Assembly: GCF_000760695.4 (NCBI RefSeq)
Contig: NZ_JHEG04000001.1
Location: forward strand, 1 to 64,000
DNA length: 64,000 nt
Source of the DNA: Tolypothrix bouteillei VB521301
GTDB taxonomy: Bacteria > Cyanobacteriota > Cyanobacteriia > Cyanobacteriales > Nostocaceae
Direction: 5' to 3'
The position numbers were made by a program, and so were the translations under genes. A model generated the notes under the pieces. That model made no database searches, had not been told where the DNA came from, and saw only the letters and a program-made list of their open reading frames with translations. This document shows, piece after piece, positions 40,931-50,300 of the stretch; positions within the stretch are counted from its first letter, which is position 1, and every line of letters begins with the position of its first letter.

Positions 40931-41291
40931 TTATTCTAGCTTCTTAATAAGAGAAATAATCATTCGACTCTCTTCTCGTAGTAAAGAAATAATCGGTTCT
41001 ATATCTTCTTGTTTAGATAGTCCTACCCGGTGAGATAGAATAACATGTGTTTCTAATTCATTAACCGAGCCTTGAGCAATCCACCAGAAATCTAATATAT
41101 TCAGCTGTCGATCTTCTTCCATATCCCTCAGCTATGTTAGCTGGAATAGAAACTGCTGACTTCCTGATTTGTTGAACCATACCATACAACTCTTCTTTAG
41201 GGAAGGGTTTAGTCAAAAAATAGCATTTTTCAGCTATATCTATTCCTTTCTGCCAAATTTTTAGGTCTTTAAAATCATTAATGTCTGGCAT
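40931..41291 (-). pseudogene. Four-helix bundle protein, frameshifted
   Basis: The first frame (from ATG 41291) encodes the start of a four-helix bundle (23S rRNA IVS-type) protein: F-K-D-L-K-I-W-Q-K-G, then I-R-K-S-A-V-S-I-P-A-N-I-A-E-G-Y-G-R. The rest, W-I-A-Q-G-S-V-N-E-L-E-T-H and S-R-M-I-I-S-L-I-K-K-L, is in another frame. A one- or two-base shift near 41085 within C-T-G-G-T-G-G explains this. The gene is otherwise complete, at about 120 codons. Confidence 0.75.
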
Positions 41292-41328
41292 GGAAAACCT
41301 CGGAGCGACAATTTTTTTTGATATTAAG

Positions 41329-42615
41329 CTAACAATTGAATTGCCAATTCAATAAACATCGAATTCGGAAGTTATCAAAATTTCTAAAACCATAAGCTGA
41401 GCGTTTAATTAACTTGAGTTTATTATTGATACCTTCAACAACACCACTAGTCGTTCTATTATCGAAGTAAGCAATTATCTCATCAAACCAACGCCGGATC
41501 GTATTATAACTGTTAGGAAAATATGTTTTCGCCTCTGATAACCACATTCCTAGTTCAAAAACTCCGGTATACCAATTATTTGTCTTATCAAAAATTTGCC
41601 TGATTTTCTCTTTTAATTCATGCACGTTCTTCAGACTAGCAGACATTTCTTTGACTATAATTAATTTGTTTTTTTGTGATTTATTTAGCTCTATTTCGTT
41701 CTTCAACAGGATATACTTACTTTTTTTTATTTCTTGTAAGACTTTTTGACTTTCTGCTTTCTCTTCTGGAGATTTAGCTTTCTTAATCCTCTCTTCTAAA
41801 AATTGCTTTTCTCTCTTTCTTTGTGTATCTAGCTCCTTGTTTATTTGCGCCATTACATGAAATCTATCAGCTACTACTTGTGCTTGAGGTATTAATTCTT
41901 TTACTAAACTTCTGTAACCTTGCCATAAATCTATACTGACTTCTTCTATTTGACTTAAAACTTCATTTCCCCATTCAGTTAAGATTTTCTTCACAACTTT
42001 TTGTGTACGTCCATATGACATTGCAATTAACTTCGATGTATCTAAATCTATAAAGACCACACAGTAATTTCCATGACCTTTAACCAGAGCTATTTCGTCA
42101 ATTCCAAGTCTTTTTATTCCTTTATACTTTGATTCAAATAATTCTTTCGATGCATCTTTTAACATTCTTTCTATTTCTTCTGTTGTCACAATTCCTTTGG
42201 ATGCGACACTATGTATATCGTTTTCTAAAACGTCTTGTATTATTTTCCGAGCCAATCTTTTTGTATATGTTCTTTTTCAGCTTACAAAATCTAATTCTTC
42301 ACTAAAAGGTTTTTTACATACATCACATTTGAATTGTCTTCTGTTGATGTCTAAAAAGACTGCTTGTTCTCCAAACGGTAAGTCTTTCACTATGTATCGA
42401 TGATTTTGATGTAATCTATGACTCTTAGTTCCACAACGTGGACAAATACTATATGATGAAGTTGATTCCGTTTGGAGTATGAGTCCAATCCCAGCATGAA
42501 GCCGATGCGATATGACTTTTACCCCTTCTATACTCAGAATATCCGTCAGAGCCTTAATGCCTTTTTTCCTTACCATGACTATCATACTTCCAACAATGTT
42601 ATCAGACGAAGCCAT
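41329..42615 (-). pseudogene. ISL3-family transposase with one internal stop
   Basis: The N-terminal zinc finger part (42277-42615; C-P-R-C-G and C-D-V-C) and the DDE part (41329-42255; G-I-D-E-I-A, then D-L-W-Q-G-Y, D-R-F-H-V-M and E-G-I-N-N-K-L-K) are in the same frame. They are separated only by TGA at 42277-42279 and seven further sense codons. Read through, the protein is 428 residues, a usual ISL3 length. A single nonsense change seems to have inactivated it. Terminal inverted repeats are not clear. Confidence 0.8.
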
Positions 42616-42640
42616 CAGAAAACTTCGTTCCTTTCTTCAC

Positions 42641-42670
42641 TGTTCCCTGTTCCCTGTTCCCTGTTCCCCC
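42641..42670. repeat. Heptanucleotide tandem repeat TGTTCCC
   Basis: About four copies of TGTTCCC lie here, the inverted counterpart of the GGGAACA repeats at 40865-40897. Confidence 0.7.
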
Positions 42671-42711
42671 TTCAGTACTTGTTAGTTTAGCATAACAAGT
42701 ACTGAAGAACC
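42671..42711 (+). repeat. Palindromic dispersed repeat, copy 2
   Basis: TTCAGTACTTGTTA pairs with TAACAAGTACTGAA. The whole unit closely matches 20349-20394. Confidence 0.55.
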
Positions 42712-43086
42712 TCAATTGCTTACGGTTGTTATTATGACCTATGCTACTCTGTTTTAGGTGTAAGTAGTTTAAAGAAAGATTTGGAAATTTTACAAGATTT
42801 TTTTCTAAACTGTCCACACTCACTTTGAACCCACGCAGCTTCTACCTATTTATTAACTACGAATGCATACTTTAAGCTAATACTGTTATTTCTTTACAAA
42901 AATTCATGATTTGGCGTGCCATCCCAGTTAAGAAACGAAGCGATCGCCTCCCTACTGACAAATGGCGAGTGCGATGCAATTCGCGATCGTTAATAAGTGT
43001 AAATAATTTTTAGATAGCTGCGTAAATTTCCAAGCCATTCCTGACAAATCGACAGGAGAAAATCATTTAAAGAAATACAGAAAAAC
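42712..43086. other. Intergenic stretch, no supported gene
   Basis: No gene is seen. Two HIP1 sites lie near 42940-42990. The final 60 nt should hold the promoter and Shine-Dalgarno (GACAGGAG, about 43050) of the secreted protein gene, although the spacing from this site to the ATG is long. Confidence 0.35.
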
Positions 43087-43461
43087 ATGAATAAAATTGC
43101 CAGAGGTGTTTTCACTTTTCTAGGAATACTTTTCTCAACATTGCTTCTGACATTTCTTTCTGGGGAGGCGGCATATGCTTCCTCTACTGATACATTTTGT
43201 AATCCCGTACAAACTTTAGTTTTCACAACCGCACCCCGCTTGCATGTCAGGTGCGCCGAGTCAGTAGGCGGAATTATTTATTTTGCATTGTCAACCAAAG
43301 ATGCAGCGCAGGCAGCACGGGTTCTCAGTATCCTCTCCACCGCACAAGTCGCTGGTAGAACTCTAGTTATCGGGTATGACCCAGATGATTTAAGTGGAGC
43401 GGATATTGGCTGTCAAACCAATGATTGCCGATTAATTCAAGCTGTAGGATTTAACGGATGA
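43087..43461 (+). CDS. Small secreted protein, 124 aa
   Basis: A signal peptide is clear (basic start, hydrophobic 8-24, likely cut after A-Y-A near 30). The mature part is about 93 residues with four cysteines (about 38, 55, 108 and 113), which suggests two disulphides. No family is recognised. Its stop overlaps the start of the astacin-like protease gene (ATGA), so the two are coupled. It might be a substrate, chaperone or inhibitor of that protease. Confidence 0.6.
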   Translation: MNKIARGVFTFLGILFSTLLLTFLSGEAAYASSTDTFCNPVQTLVFTTAPRLHVRCAESVGGIIYFALSTKDAAQAARVLSILSTAQVAGRTLVIGYDPDDLSGADIGCQTNDCRLIQAVGFNG

Positions 43462-44540
43462 AGTGGCATTTAGTCAAAGTGAACTTTCTACTTATAGCCT
43501 TATTGACTTTTGTGTTTGTCATCAGTATTCACTCTATGCCTGTGAACGGTGCATTGTATTGGAATGCAGGCGTTCGCGCAAAAGAGATTAGTGTCTGTTT
43601 TGTGGGTGATGCGCTTACCTCACGTCCTAACAGAGTCCAGCAGGTTTTGAACTTTATAAAAGAGTATGAGTACGCAGCAAACATCAAGTTCAAATACTTA
43701 GGCACTTGTCCGGTTGCTAAAGTGCAATCTAATGGGAATGACTATTTTGATGGTGACATTCGTGTTGCTCTACCATCGACCACATATAACGGCAACCCCA
43801 ACTTTGCCCTCGGTCAAATACCAGGAAAAGGTTGTCCTAAGACTGATGGCAATACAGGTTGGGGAAGTTGGTCTAATCCACCAAATGATTTGCCTAACAA
43901 GCGGGCTTGTCTGTACAATCTGAAGTTGGGTGATGACCCCTGGAACAGCACTCCTTATTTAAACCACACATTGCACGAATTTGGTCATGCACTGGGGCTT
44001 AGCCACGAGCATGAGCGAAAAGATGCAACTTGCTACAATCCCAAACAAGATCCTCGTTGGACTGACCAGGGATATATGACAGCTTATGACACCCAGTCAG
44101 TAATGCATTATGCATTTTCACTAGCTGGTGGAGCTACCTGCGATATCATTGGCAATTATGGCTTTACCGGGCTTTCAGCATCAGATAAACTTGCAGCACA
44201 TATCCTCTACCCTGAGGATAACCATGTTGCTGAGTATGTAGGTACGACTGTTGTACGGACAACGGACAAGTTAAATCTTCAGTCAACTTGGAAGGCAAGG
44301 GGAGCAAATATGGATTTTGTTGCTAAGAATTTTGTGTGGAAACTTGCTGGCTCTGTAGTTAGCACAACACCAGACCTTAGTATTACTCTAAATAATCCTG
44401 GTGATTATCCTCTAGAACTTACCTATAAAGACTTTTTGGATCGCAGTTATTCTTACACTAAAAAAGTCCGTGTTTTTGTTTCAGAAACCTACAATCATCA
44501 GATTGCTGCTCCTATAGCAGCTAAAGCACCACTCCTATAG
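43458..44540 (+). CDS. Astacin/matrixin-like zinc metalloprotease, secreted
   Basis: The 360-aa protein has an N-terminal hydrophobic signal (9-26). The catalytic domain holds the extended zinc motif H-E-F-G-H-A-L-G-L-S-H-E (173-184) and the Met-turn S-V-M-H-Y (214-218), as in the metzincin/astacin class (M12A). All ligands are present. Residues 255-350 form a beta-rich C-terminal domain. Cysteines suggest disulphides. It should cleave proteins outside the cytoplasm. It overlaps the upstream small secreted protein gene by 4 nt. Confidence 0.8.
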   Translation: MKWHLVKVNFLLIALLTFVFVISIHSMPVNGALYWNAGVRAKEISVCFVGDALTSRPNRVQQVLNFIKEYEYAANIKFKYLGTCPVAKVQSNGNDYFDGDIRVALPSTTYNGNPNFALGQIPGKGCPKTDGNTGWGSWSNPPNDLPNKRACLYNLKLGDDPWNSTPYLNHTLHEFGHALGLSHEHERKDATCYNPKQDPRWTDQGYMTAYDTQSVMHYAFSLAGGATCDIIGNYGFTGLSASDKLAAHILYPEDNHVAEYVGTTVVRTTDKLNLQSTWKARGANMDFVAKNFVWKLAGSVVSTTPDLSITLNNPGDYPLELTYKDFLDRSYSYTKKVRVFVSETYNHQIAAPIAAKAPLL

Positions 44541-44746
44541 TGCTCTCGCACTTTCTATGGTTATTGCTAAGGTACTGTTGGTTAAAAGGTTGCGATCGCT
44601 ACTCTATTAACCGACGTTACACAACTTGCAATAGCCACAAGAAAGCGATCGCACCTTTACAACTGCGATCGCTGGGCGGGACGGGAGCGGGACACAAGAG
44701 AGTGAATTGTTCAAATGCGCCCCTTGTCCACCTTCCCAGTCTTCGC

Positions 44747-45025
44747 TTAACTCTCATCCTTTAGATCGGCTAAAATCTTATCTAGCCGATTGTTTGCGTC
44801 CTTGGTCATCTGAATACATCGCACGCTAGCAGTGAGTCCGCAAGCAGCAGTAACAGTCCCCTCTGATGCTTGATTTGAAAGCAACGCTACAGCACCTGTA
44901 AGGGTAATTAAAACAGATACTGTAGTTGCAACCATAGAAAGGTTAAAGCTGTAACGAGATTGGCGTAAGCGTTCTTGAATAATGCTCAGTTTTACTGCTA
45001 AGTAAGGATTGGGATGTGAAGTCAT
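44747..45025 (-). CDS. Two-span membrane protein, TRADD-N-associated type
   Basis: The 92-aa protein has a helix (residues 10-22, I-I-Q-E-R-L-R-Q-S-R), two hydrophobic segments (about 27-48 and 55-70, with E-G-T-V-T-A-A-C-G-L between) and the tail R-C-I-Q-M-T-K-D-A-N-N-R-L-D-K. This layout matches cyanobacterial proteins described as TRADD-N-associated membrane domains, which accompany STAND-like conflict systems. I assign it from pattern memory, so confidence is moderate. No effector is next to it. Confidence 0.5.
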   Translation of the reverse strand: MTSHPNPYLAVKLSIIQERLRQSRYSFNLSMVATTVSVLITLTGAVALLSNQASEGTVTAACGLTASVRCIQMTKDANNRLDKILADLKDES

Positions 45026-45214
45026 GATGACGATAATGAGTTACCCAAAACCCAATATTGGCATTTAGTTCAACAACAGGGACAGATGGGAGAACCGCTT
45101 GCTCAATTAAAAATATCTCCCGGTCAGCGGCGATTGGTTGACGTAGATTTTCTCTACCCACCTGATGCTACGCCCCCTCAAATGCTGACAATTCAAACTC
45201 TAGACCAAAGATAA
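45023..45214 (+). pseudogene. C-terminal remnant of an unidentified protein
   Basis: A 63-codon open stretch without a start codon reads like the end of a real protein (T-Q-Y-W-H-L-V-Q-Q-Q-G, P-G-Q-R-R-L-V-D-V-D-F-L-Y-P-P-D-A) and ends at TAA 45212. A stop closes it upstream at about 45018. It overlaps the 5' end of the TRADD-N-like gene by 3 nt on the other strand. The family is unknown. Confidence 0.4.
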
Positions 45215-45219
45215 GGCCT

Positions 45220-46080
45220 TTACTGGCATGACTTACCAATATTACCGAGAAGAGAGCCTTGCGATTTTGCATCTAATTCAGGTAACATACTTTTCAAATT
45301 TAATGATTTTTCTTCACTCTTTTTTAAGAGAGGATTATACCAATGAATTTTGTTAGGTATGACTAAACGCTCGCTGTATACGTATGGACCTACCATATGA
45401 GCAATAGGAATAGTTATCTTATTTCCAGCTTTCAATTGACCAACTTCTACAGTTTTTGTTGGCCAATTATTCACATCTGACTCCAACTCCTTAAAACTAT
45501 ACTGTCGAGTGAGCGAGCCACTTACAGGCATAGAAGGAAAATCTTTAAATCGATAAGTAATTTCCAGTTTCTCAGCTGGTGATTTCTTGCTATCAGAGGA
45601 GGGATTATAAAATATCTCTAAATACAGTATTTGGCGGGAGTTTATTATTCCAAAATTAGTGTTAGCATCGTAAATGCCATATACACATCTCATCAAATTG
45701 TTCAAGCTATCCCATCTTCCCGTTTTCATCTGACTCACAACTTGGTTGTACACTTCATTGGGAAACATACTATTTAAAATGTTGCTCTCCCTAAATTTTT
45801 TAGGAGCTGTTGCTGCTCCTTCAAAATAGAAGTTAGAATCAATTTCTATCCTTCCTCTAATCTCTTCTAGGTTGGCACTAAGTTCGTCTTGACGATTCTT
45901 TACAAGCTGAAGTTGTGTTTCAGCATTTCTGCGATCGGCATCCAATCTATAAGTAAGAAATGTTAAAAATATTGTTAAAAAGGTAGCAAATATACCAACC
46001 CACTTAGCATAGTCTGGCTTCTGTTGGATATTATTCGCTTCTCGACCATTTCCTTCATCAATCGGCGCTTTATCGTTCAT
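45220..46080 (-). CDS. Membrane-anchored hypothetical protein, 286 aa
   Basis: A polar N-terminus (1-24) leads to one membrane span (about 27-44, V-G-I-F-A-T-F-L-T-I-F-L-T-F-L). A coiled-coil segment (48-80) and a soluble domain of about 200 residues with mixed strands follow. The expected topology has the large domain on one side of the membrane after a short stalk. It lies upstream of the TRADD-N-like gene on the same strand, about 195 nt away. No family is recognised. Confidence 0.5.
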   Translation of the reverse strand: MNDKAPIDEGNGREANNIQQKPDYAKWVGIFATFLTIFLTFLTYRLDADRRNAETQLQLVKNRQDELSANLEEIRGRIEIDSNFYFEGAATAPKKFRESNILNSMFPNEVYNQVVSQMKTGRWDSLNNLMRCVYGIYDANTNFGIINSRQILYLEIFYNPSSDSKKSPAEKLEITYRFKDFPSMPVSGSLTRQYSFKELESDVNNWPTKTVEVGQLKAGNKITIPIAHMVGPYVYSERLVIPNKIHWYNPLLKKSEEKSLNLKSMLPELDAKSQGSLLGNIGKSCQ

Positions 46081-46430
46081 TGCTCAAGCTCTCAAATGTA
46101 ATGCTCTATCTTAGAACTCAGTTGCAAAACTAGGATTTACTCAAGAATTACAAAACTTAATGTTATGGGGATTCTTGAGGAAATCTTGAAAGTACAGCAA
46201 GCGTCTGGACTTTGAACGTTTAATATAAGCAATTAAGGAAACCATCTGTATCTGGGCTGTTGACAACCCAGATTTATACAAAGACTTTACAATTCCCTCG
46301 CCCCGCCAGGGGATGAAAACAGTAACGCTGCCATCACTACCGTCATCTCCTTAACTTTACTATTGCTTTTCGGGGAGAGCCGCATTCCCTCCAAACCGCA
46401 TCAACTAAAACGCTTGTACCAACCTAGTAT
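46081..46430. other. Intergenic stretch left of the IS1634-like element
   Basis: No gene is seen. The stretch contains the lone CRISPR-like repeat at 46284-46320 and ends in TAGTAT, the left target duplication of the element. Confidence 0.4.
46284..46320 (+). repeat. Solitary CRISPR-like repeat
   Basis: The segment ends CGCCCCGCCAGGGGATGAAAAC-like, with the palindrome CCCC-GCCA-GGGG and a terminal ATGAAAAC. It resembles cyanobacterial CRISPR repeats of the CCCCGTCAGGGG type and differs from both arrays in this window. There is only one copy, so it may be a relic or chance. Confidence 0.35.
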
Positions 46431-48465
46431 CCCACATTCCGCACTTCAAGAAGTAACATAAATAAACTACACTCACCAGTAATTCAAAACTATAGTAAAA
46501 AAAATTAAAGAACAACCAAAAATCAATTATGAACGCCAAAAATCTAGCTTTATTTATTATGTTTAAAAAGCCAGTAAGACAACAATATTGAATTTTTTCA
46601 ATCAGTTATAAAAACAAAAAATTATATAATAGTGAATTAGAAATTTGAAAACTAAGACAATAAATAATATTTTTGACAAGCTGTAGGCAGGAATTGTAAG
46701 ATTCGACAACGTTCCTCAGTCAAGTTAAGAATCCTATAAACTCCCTGTGTAATCAGAAAATGAATTCCTTGAAAACATTGAAATATCCAACGCAAGGTAG
46801 GGGACTCTGTAGATTTATTTAGTTGATTTTTAACTGTCGCTTTTTGGGTTTTTAACGAGATTCTTAATTGTCTTTGTCCCAAATTATAAACCAAAAGAGA
46901 TAATGTCATTAACATCATCATTGTCTCTACTCTTTCTGGCTTTTTCACAAAAAGACTATCAGCGAAAAATAACGGGTCTTTGATAAATCTAAATCCTCTT
47001 TCTGTAGATTGCTGTTCTTTATATATTCTCAATATTTCTCTGGGTTCTAATTCGGTTGTCTCTAAAATATTCGTTGCTAAAATAAATCGACCACAACAGT
47101 TTTGATTTTGGCTGATTAGCTCCTGATTTTCTATGACTTTACCTCCTACTTTATAAACTCTTATCTGCCTTTTCTTTAATCTCTCGCTAATTTCTAAATC
47201 TGATATCTTATGATATTTTAGTTTGACTGCTAACTCTTGAATTTTTAATTCTGCTAAAGATTCTTGTTCAAATTCTTCTTTTGATAACTTAACAAGCTGG
47301 TTACTAATTTTTAAGAACTCTTCTTGGATTTTTTGGTTTAATTTCTTTAAGTCTGCTTTTTTTCTCTCTGTACTTTCTACTAATAACCATCTTTGCTCTA
47401 TTCCTCCATAAGATACTTTTGATTCTTGATAGCTATATCCTTTGATGTCACTTCGTTTCAGTTCTTTACTTGTGAAGACTTTAACTAAATTTTTAGCTTT
47501 TTTAATGGATAAAGGTACTCGACTTATCCATTTCATATTCGACATTAATTTTAAATTACTTTCACTATACAATGCACTATCAGCAACCATTATACTTTCA
47601 AAATCTATTTGTTTTTCATACTCCACTAGGATTTGAGCGAATACTGCTTTATCTGATTCATTTCCTGATGCTCCTCTAAAAAATAAGGGGATATCTCCAT
47701 CACTACTTACTATTAAATCTAATATACATTGTTTTAGGTCTGGTCTATGATCGCGAGAATATCCCTGTGTAATTATAATAGGATTTTCTCGGCTTATTCC
47801 TGATTCTTTTTCTAGATTACTTGGAAAATTATTATACTCTCCATGTAAATGCAATGACGTTGAATCTAAATGGGAATATTTAGTTGATACTCCATATTTT
47901 TTTACTACTTCTAAAGAAATTATTAGGAATAATTTTGTTAATCCATATTTGTACAGCTTATCCATTACTCTGCCTATTTTATCATCATTTAAATCCTCTG
48001 CTTTCATCCCTGAACCCAATAAATGCTCTATTGCTTTATCTTCAAAAAATTGAGAAAATAAATATAATGGCCTCGACACAAAACCTAGCGCGTTAAGAAT
48101 GATTGCTTTGACTACTTCTCCTGTATTAACTTTCTCTCTACTATCTATTAAGAATATCTCATTGAATTTTTCTACTATTCCTATCTCATCTATTATTCCT
48201 GCTATTATTCCTAAGTGATCTAAGTTTTTACTCTCCAACTCTTCTTTTTGGTAATTCATATCTTTGGGTATTTTTATTTAATTCAGGCTCATTTTCTCAT
48301 TTTTGCTCTTGAATTTATTGTCAATACCTTATGAATTTCCATTTCTTGGCACTTTTTATACTATTTTTATATTTATTACTGAATTAACTAAATATTTATA
48401 CGCAAGCTGTTTTTGTTACTTATTTTACTTGTATTTGTACTACAAAATGAAGTGCGGAATGTGGG
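46431..48465 (-). mobile_element. IS1634-family-like insertion sequence with target duplication
   Basis: CCCACATTCCGCACTTCA (46431-46448) is repeated in inverted orientation at 48448-48465. TAGTAT flanks it on both sides (46425-46430 and 48466-48471), a 6-bp target duplication. One transposase gene lies inside. The element is complete and recent-looking, and it sits 62 nt from CRISPR array 2. Confidence 0.92.
46652..48259 (-). CDS. IS1634-like transposase (DUF4277 type)
   Basis: The 535-aa protein has the N-terminal DUF4277 region (H-L-G-I-I-A-G-I-I-D-E-I-G, residues 16-28). The DDE core has L-D-S-T-S-L-H-L-H-G-E-Y (first Asp near 130), I-M-V-A-D-S-A-L-Y-S (second Asp near 229) and R-G-F-R-F-I-K-D-P-L-F-F near 435 (the Glu lies just before, in S-T-E-R). 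The frame is intact and the element has clean ends, so it is probably still active. Confidence 0.88.
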   Translation of the reverse strand: MNYQKEELESKNLDHLGIIAGIIDEIGIVEKFNEIFLIDSREKVNTGEVVKAIILNALGFVSRPLYLFSQFFEDKAIEHLLGSGMKAEDLNDDKIGRVMDKLYKYGLTKLFLIISLEVVKKYGVSTKYSHLDSTSLHLHGEYNNFPSNLEKESGISRENPIIITQGYSRDHRPDLKQCILDLIVSSDGDIPLFFRGASGNESDKAVFAQILVEYEKQIDFESIMVADSALYSESNLKLMSNMKWISRVPLSIKKAKNLVKVFTSKELKRSDIKGYSYQESKVSYGGIEQRWLLVESTERKKADLKKLNQKIQEEFLKISNQLVKLSKEEFEQESLAELKIQELAVKLKYHKISDLEISERLKKRQIRVYKVGGKVIENQELISQNQNCCGRFILATNILETTELEPREILRIYKEQQSTERGFRFIKDPLFFADSLFVKKPERVETMMMLMTLSLLVYNLGQRQLRISLKTQKATVKNQLNKSTESPTLRWIFQCFQGIHFLITQGVYRILNLTEERCRILQFLPTACQKYYLLS

Positions 48466-48527
48466 TAGTATGCGCGATGTTGCTTTTTGTTGTGCCAACC
48501 AGGGACGTGAGAGTTTCCAGCATTTCT

Positions 48528-50112
48528 GTTTCAATCCCGTTGCCGGGAATCGCTACGTTTCAAGTTTAGGAACCTAAGATATTTCTTGTGATAATATTTT
48601 GTTTCAATCCCGTTGCCGGGAATCGCTACGTTTCAAGGGCGCTTCAGCCTTAAATACTGTTCTTTGAGCAATCGGTTTCAATCCCGTTGCCGGGAATCGC
48701 TACGTTTCAAGATTCAATGCTTGGTTACAGTCCTTTAGGAGCGAGACAAGTTTCAATCCCGTTGCCGGGAATCGCTACGTTTCAAGCAAGCATTCTGGAT
48801 AATTTAGCCGAGAAGTATTTCGGGTTTCAATCCCGTTGCCGGGAATCGCTACGTTTCAAGTTGACGGTTATAAATATGCTGACATAACTATTTCTTCGTT
48901 TCAATCTCGTTGCCGGGAATCGCTACGTTTCAAGGTGGTAATATAGTCAGCTATGCGTGCGAGTGAGCGGTTTCAATCCCGTTGCCGGGAATCGCTACGT
49001 TTCAAGATTCAGAACCTTTCTTTACTCTTTGGAGAGATAGAGAGTTTCAATCCCGTTGCCGGGAATCGCTACGTTTCAAGCAAGTCACGCGCAAATTGCC
49101 AGATGGGTAAGCAAAGATAGTTTCAATCCCGTTGCCGGGAATCGCTACGTTTCAAGAATTCAGACATATTTTTATTTCCGTTTGTAATTTATTGTTTCAA
49201 TCCCGTTGCCGGGAATCGCTACGTTTCAAGATGACAAATAGATAGGATTAGTCTAGATTTAGAGGTGTTTCAATCCCGTTGCCGGGAATCGCTACGTTTC
49301 AAGCGATCGCGCCAGATGAAGATAAGCCGTGTTCCTGGTTTCAATCCCGTTGCCGGGAATCGCTACGTTTCAAGAAAAGTGCGATCGCGCTTCAGTACTT
49401 GCTCGTAATGTTTCAATCCCGTTGCCGGGAATCGCTACGTTTCAAGCTCTAATTCGGCTGGAGTCAATCTCCTGGGCATATTTTAGTTTCAATCCCGTTG
49501 CCGGGAATCGCTACGTTTCAAGAAAAGCGGGACTCTGCGAGTCGCCCCTCCGAAGAAGCGTTTCAATCCCGTTGCCGGGAATCGCTACGTTTCAAGTCCA
49601 GGCAAGGCAATTCGTCTTTCCCACCGAAGCAAAGTTTCAATCCCGTTGCCGGGAATCGCTACGTTTCAAGGTCAGCTGCATCCTTACCTTTACCCACTGG
49701 AGCTAGGTTTCAATCCCGTTGCCGGGAATCGCTACGTTTCAAGGGTTGTAATGCGTCCCGAGCACCTATAAGCCTTAATGTTTCAATCCCGTTGCCGGGA
49801 ATCGCTACGTTTCAAGCGTATCGGGGTACAAGGGTCATTTACGGGATAAAAGTTTCAATCCCGTTGCCGGGAATCGCTACGTTTCAAGTCTCCTTGAAGG
49901 AGAGCTAATTCATGCCCCAGAACTGTTTCAATCCCGTTGCCGGGAATCGCTACGTTTCAAGCTTAAATCCGAAAATTGCCTTTGCACAGTCGGGGATGTT
50001 TCAATCCCGTTGCCGGGAATCGCTACGTTTCAAGCCTCAGAAGTGGCGTTTTTACTGGCTTTTACCGAGGCGATCGTTTCAATCCCGTTGCCGGGAATCG
50101 CTACGTTTCAAG
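48528..50112 (-). CRISPR. CRISPR array 2, 22 repeats of 37 nt
   Basis: Twenty-two 37-nt repeats run from 48528 to 50112 with 21 spacers of 33-43 nt. On the plus strand each begins GTTTCAATCCCGTTGCCGGG and ends GCTACGTTTCAAG. Only the repeat at 48898 differs (one C to T). The palindrome is TCCCG-TTGC-CGGGA. On the minus strand the repeat ends in ATTGAAAC, the same handle as array 1, so transcription is probably leftward with the leader at 50113 onward. The variant repeat lies toward the left (old) end, as expected. No cas genes occur in the window. Confidence 0.97.
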
Positions 50113-50300
50113 TCCGCCAACTGAAACCCTTATAGAGCAAGGATTCTACTAGAAGTTTTGGCAGATCGAAAAAATGACCTCATTTCAGCCTCGCTTCTTG
50201 ACATAAAATGTCAATAATGGAGAATCGCAAAATGCTACAACTATTAACTTGTCTAGGTTCTGGCGATTTTGGCAGAACCCCCTAGGTTTTAGACTTCGCT
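50113..50300 (-). promoter_or_regulatory. Presumed leader of CRISPR array 2
   Basis: This AT-rich stretch adjoins the best-conserved end of array 2 and holds no credible gene. TTTTGGCAGA occurs twice (50157-50166 and 50267-50276). On the minus strand the first reads GATCTGCCAAAAC, like leader sequences seen before cyanobacterial arrays. It should carry the array promoter and the integration signal. Confidence 0.5.

Noticed and set aside
49329..50124. Open frames inside CRISPR array 2
   Set aside because: They read through repeats and spacers, and their apparent repeat protein is the translated CRISPR repeat.
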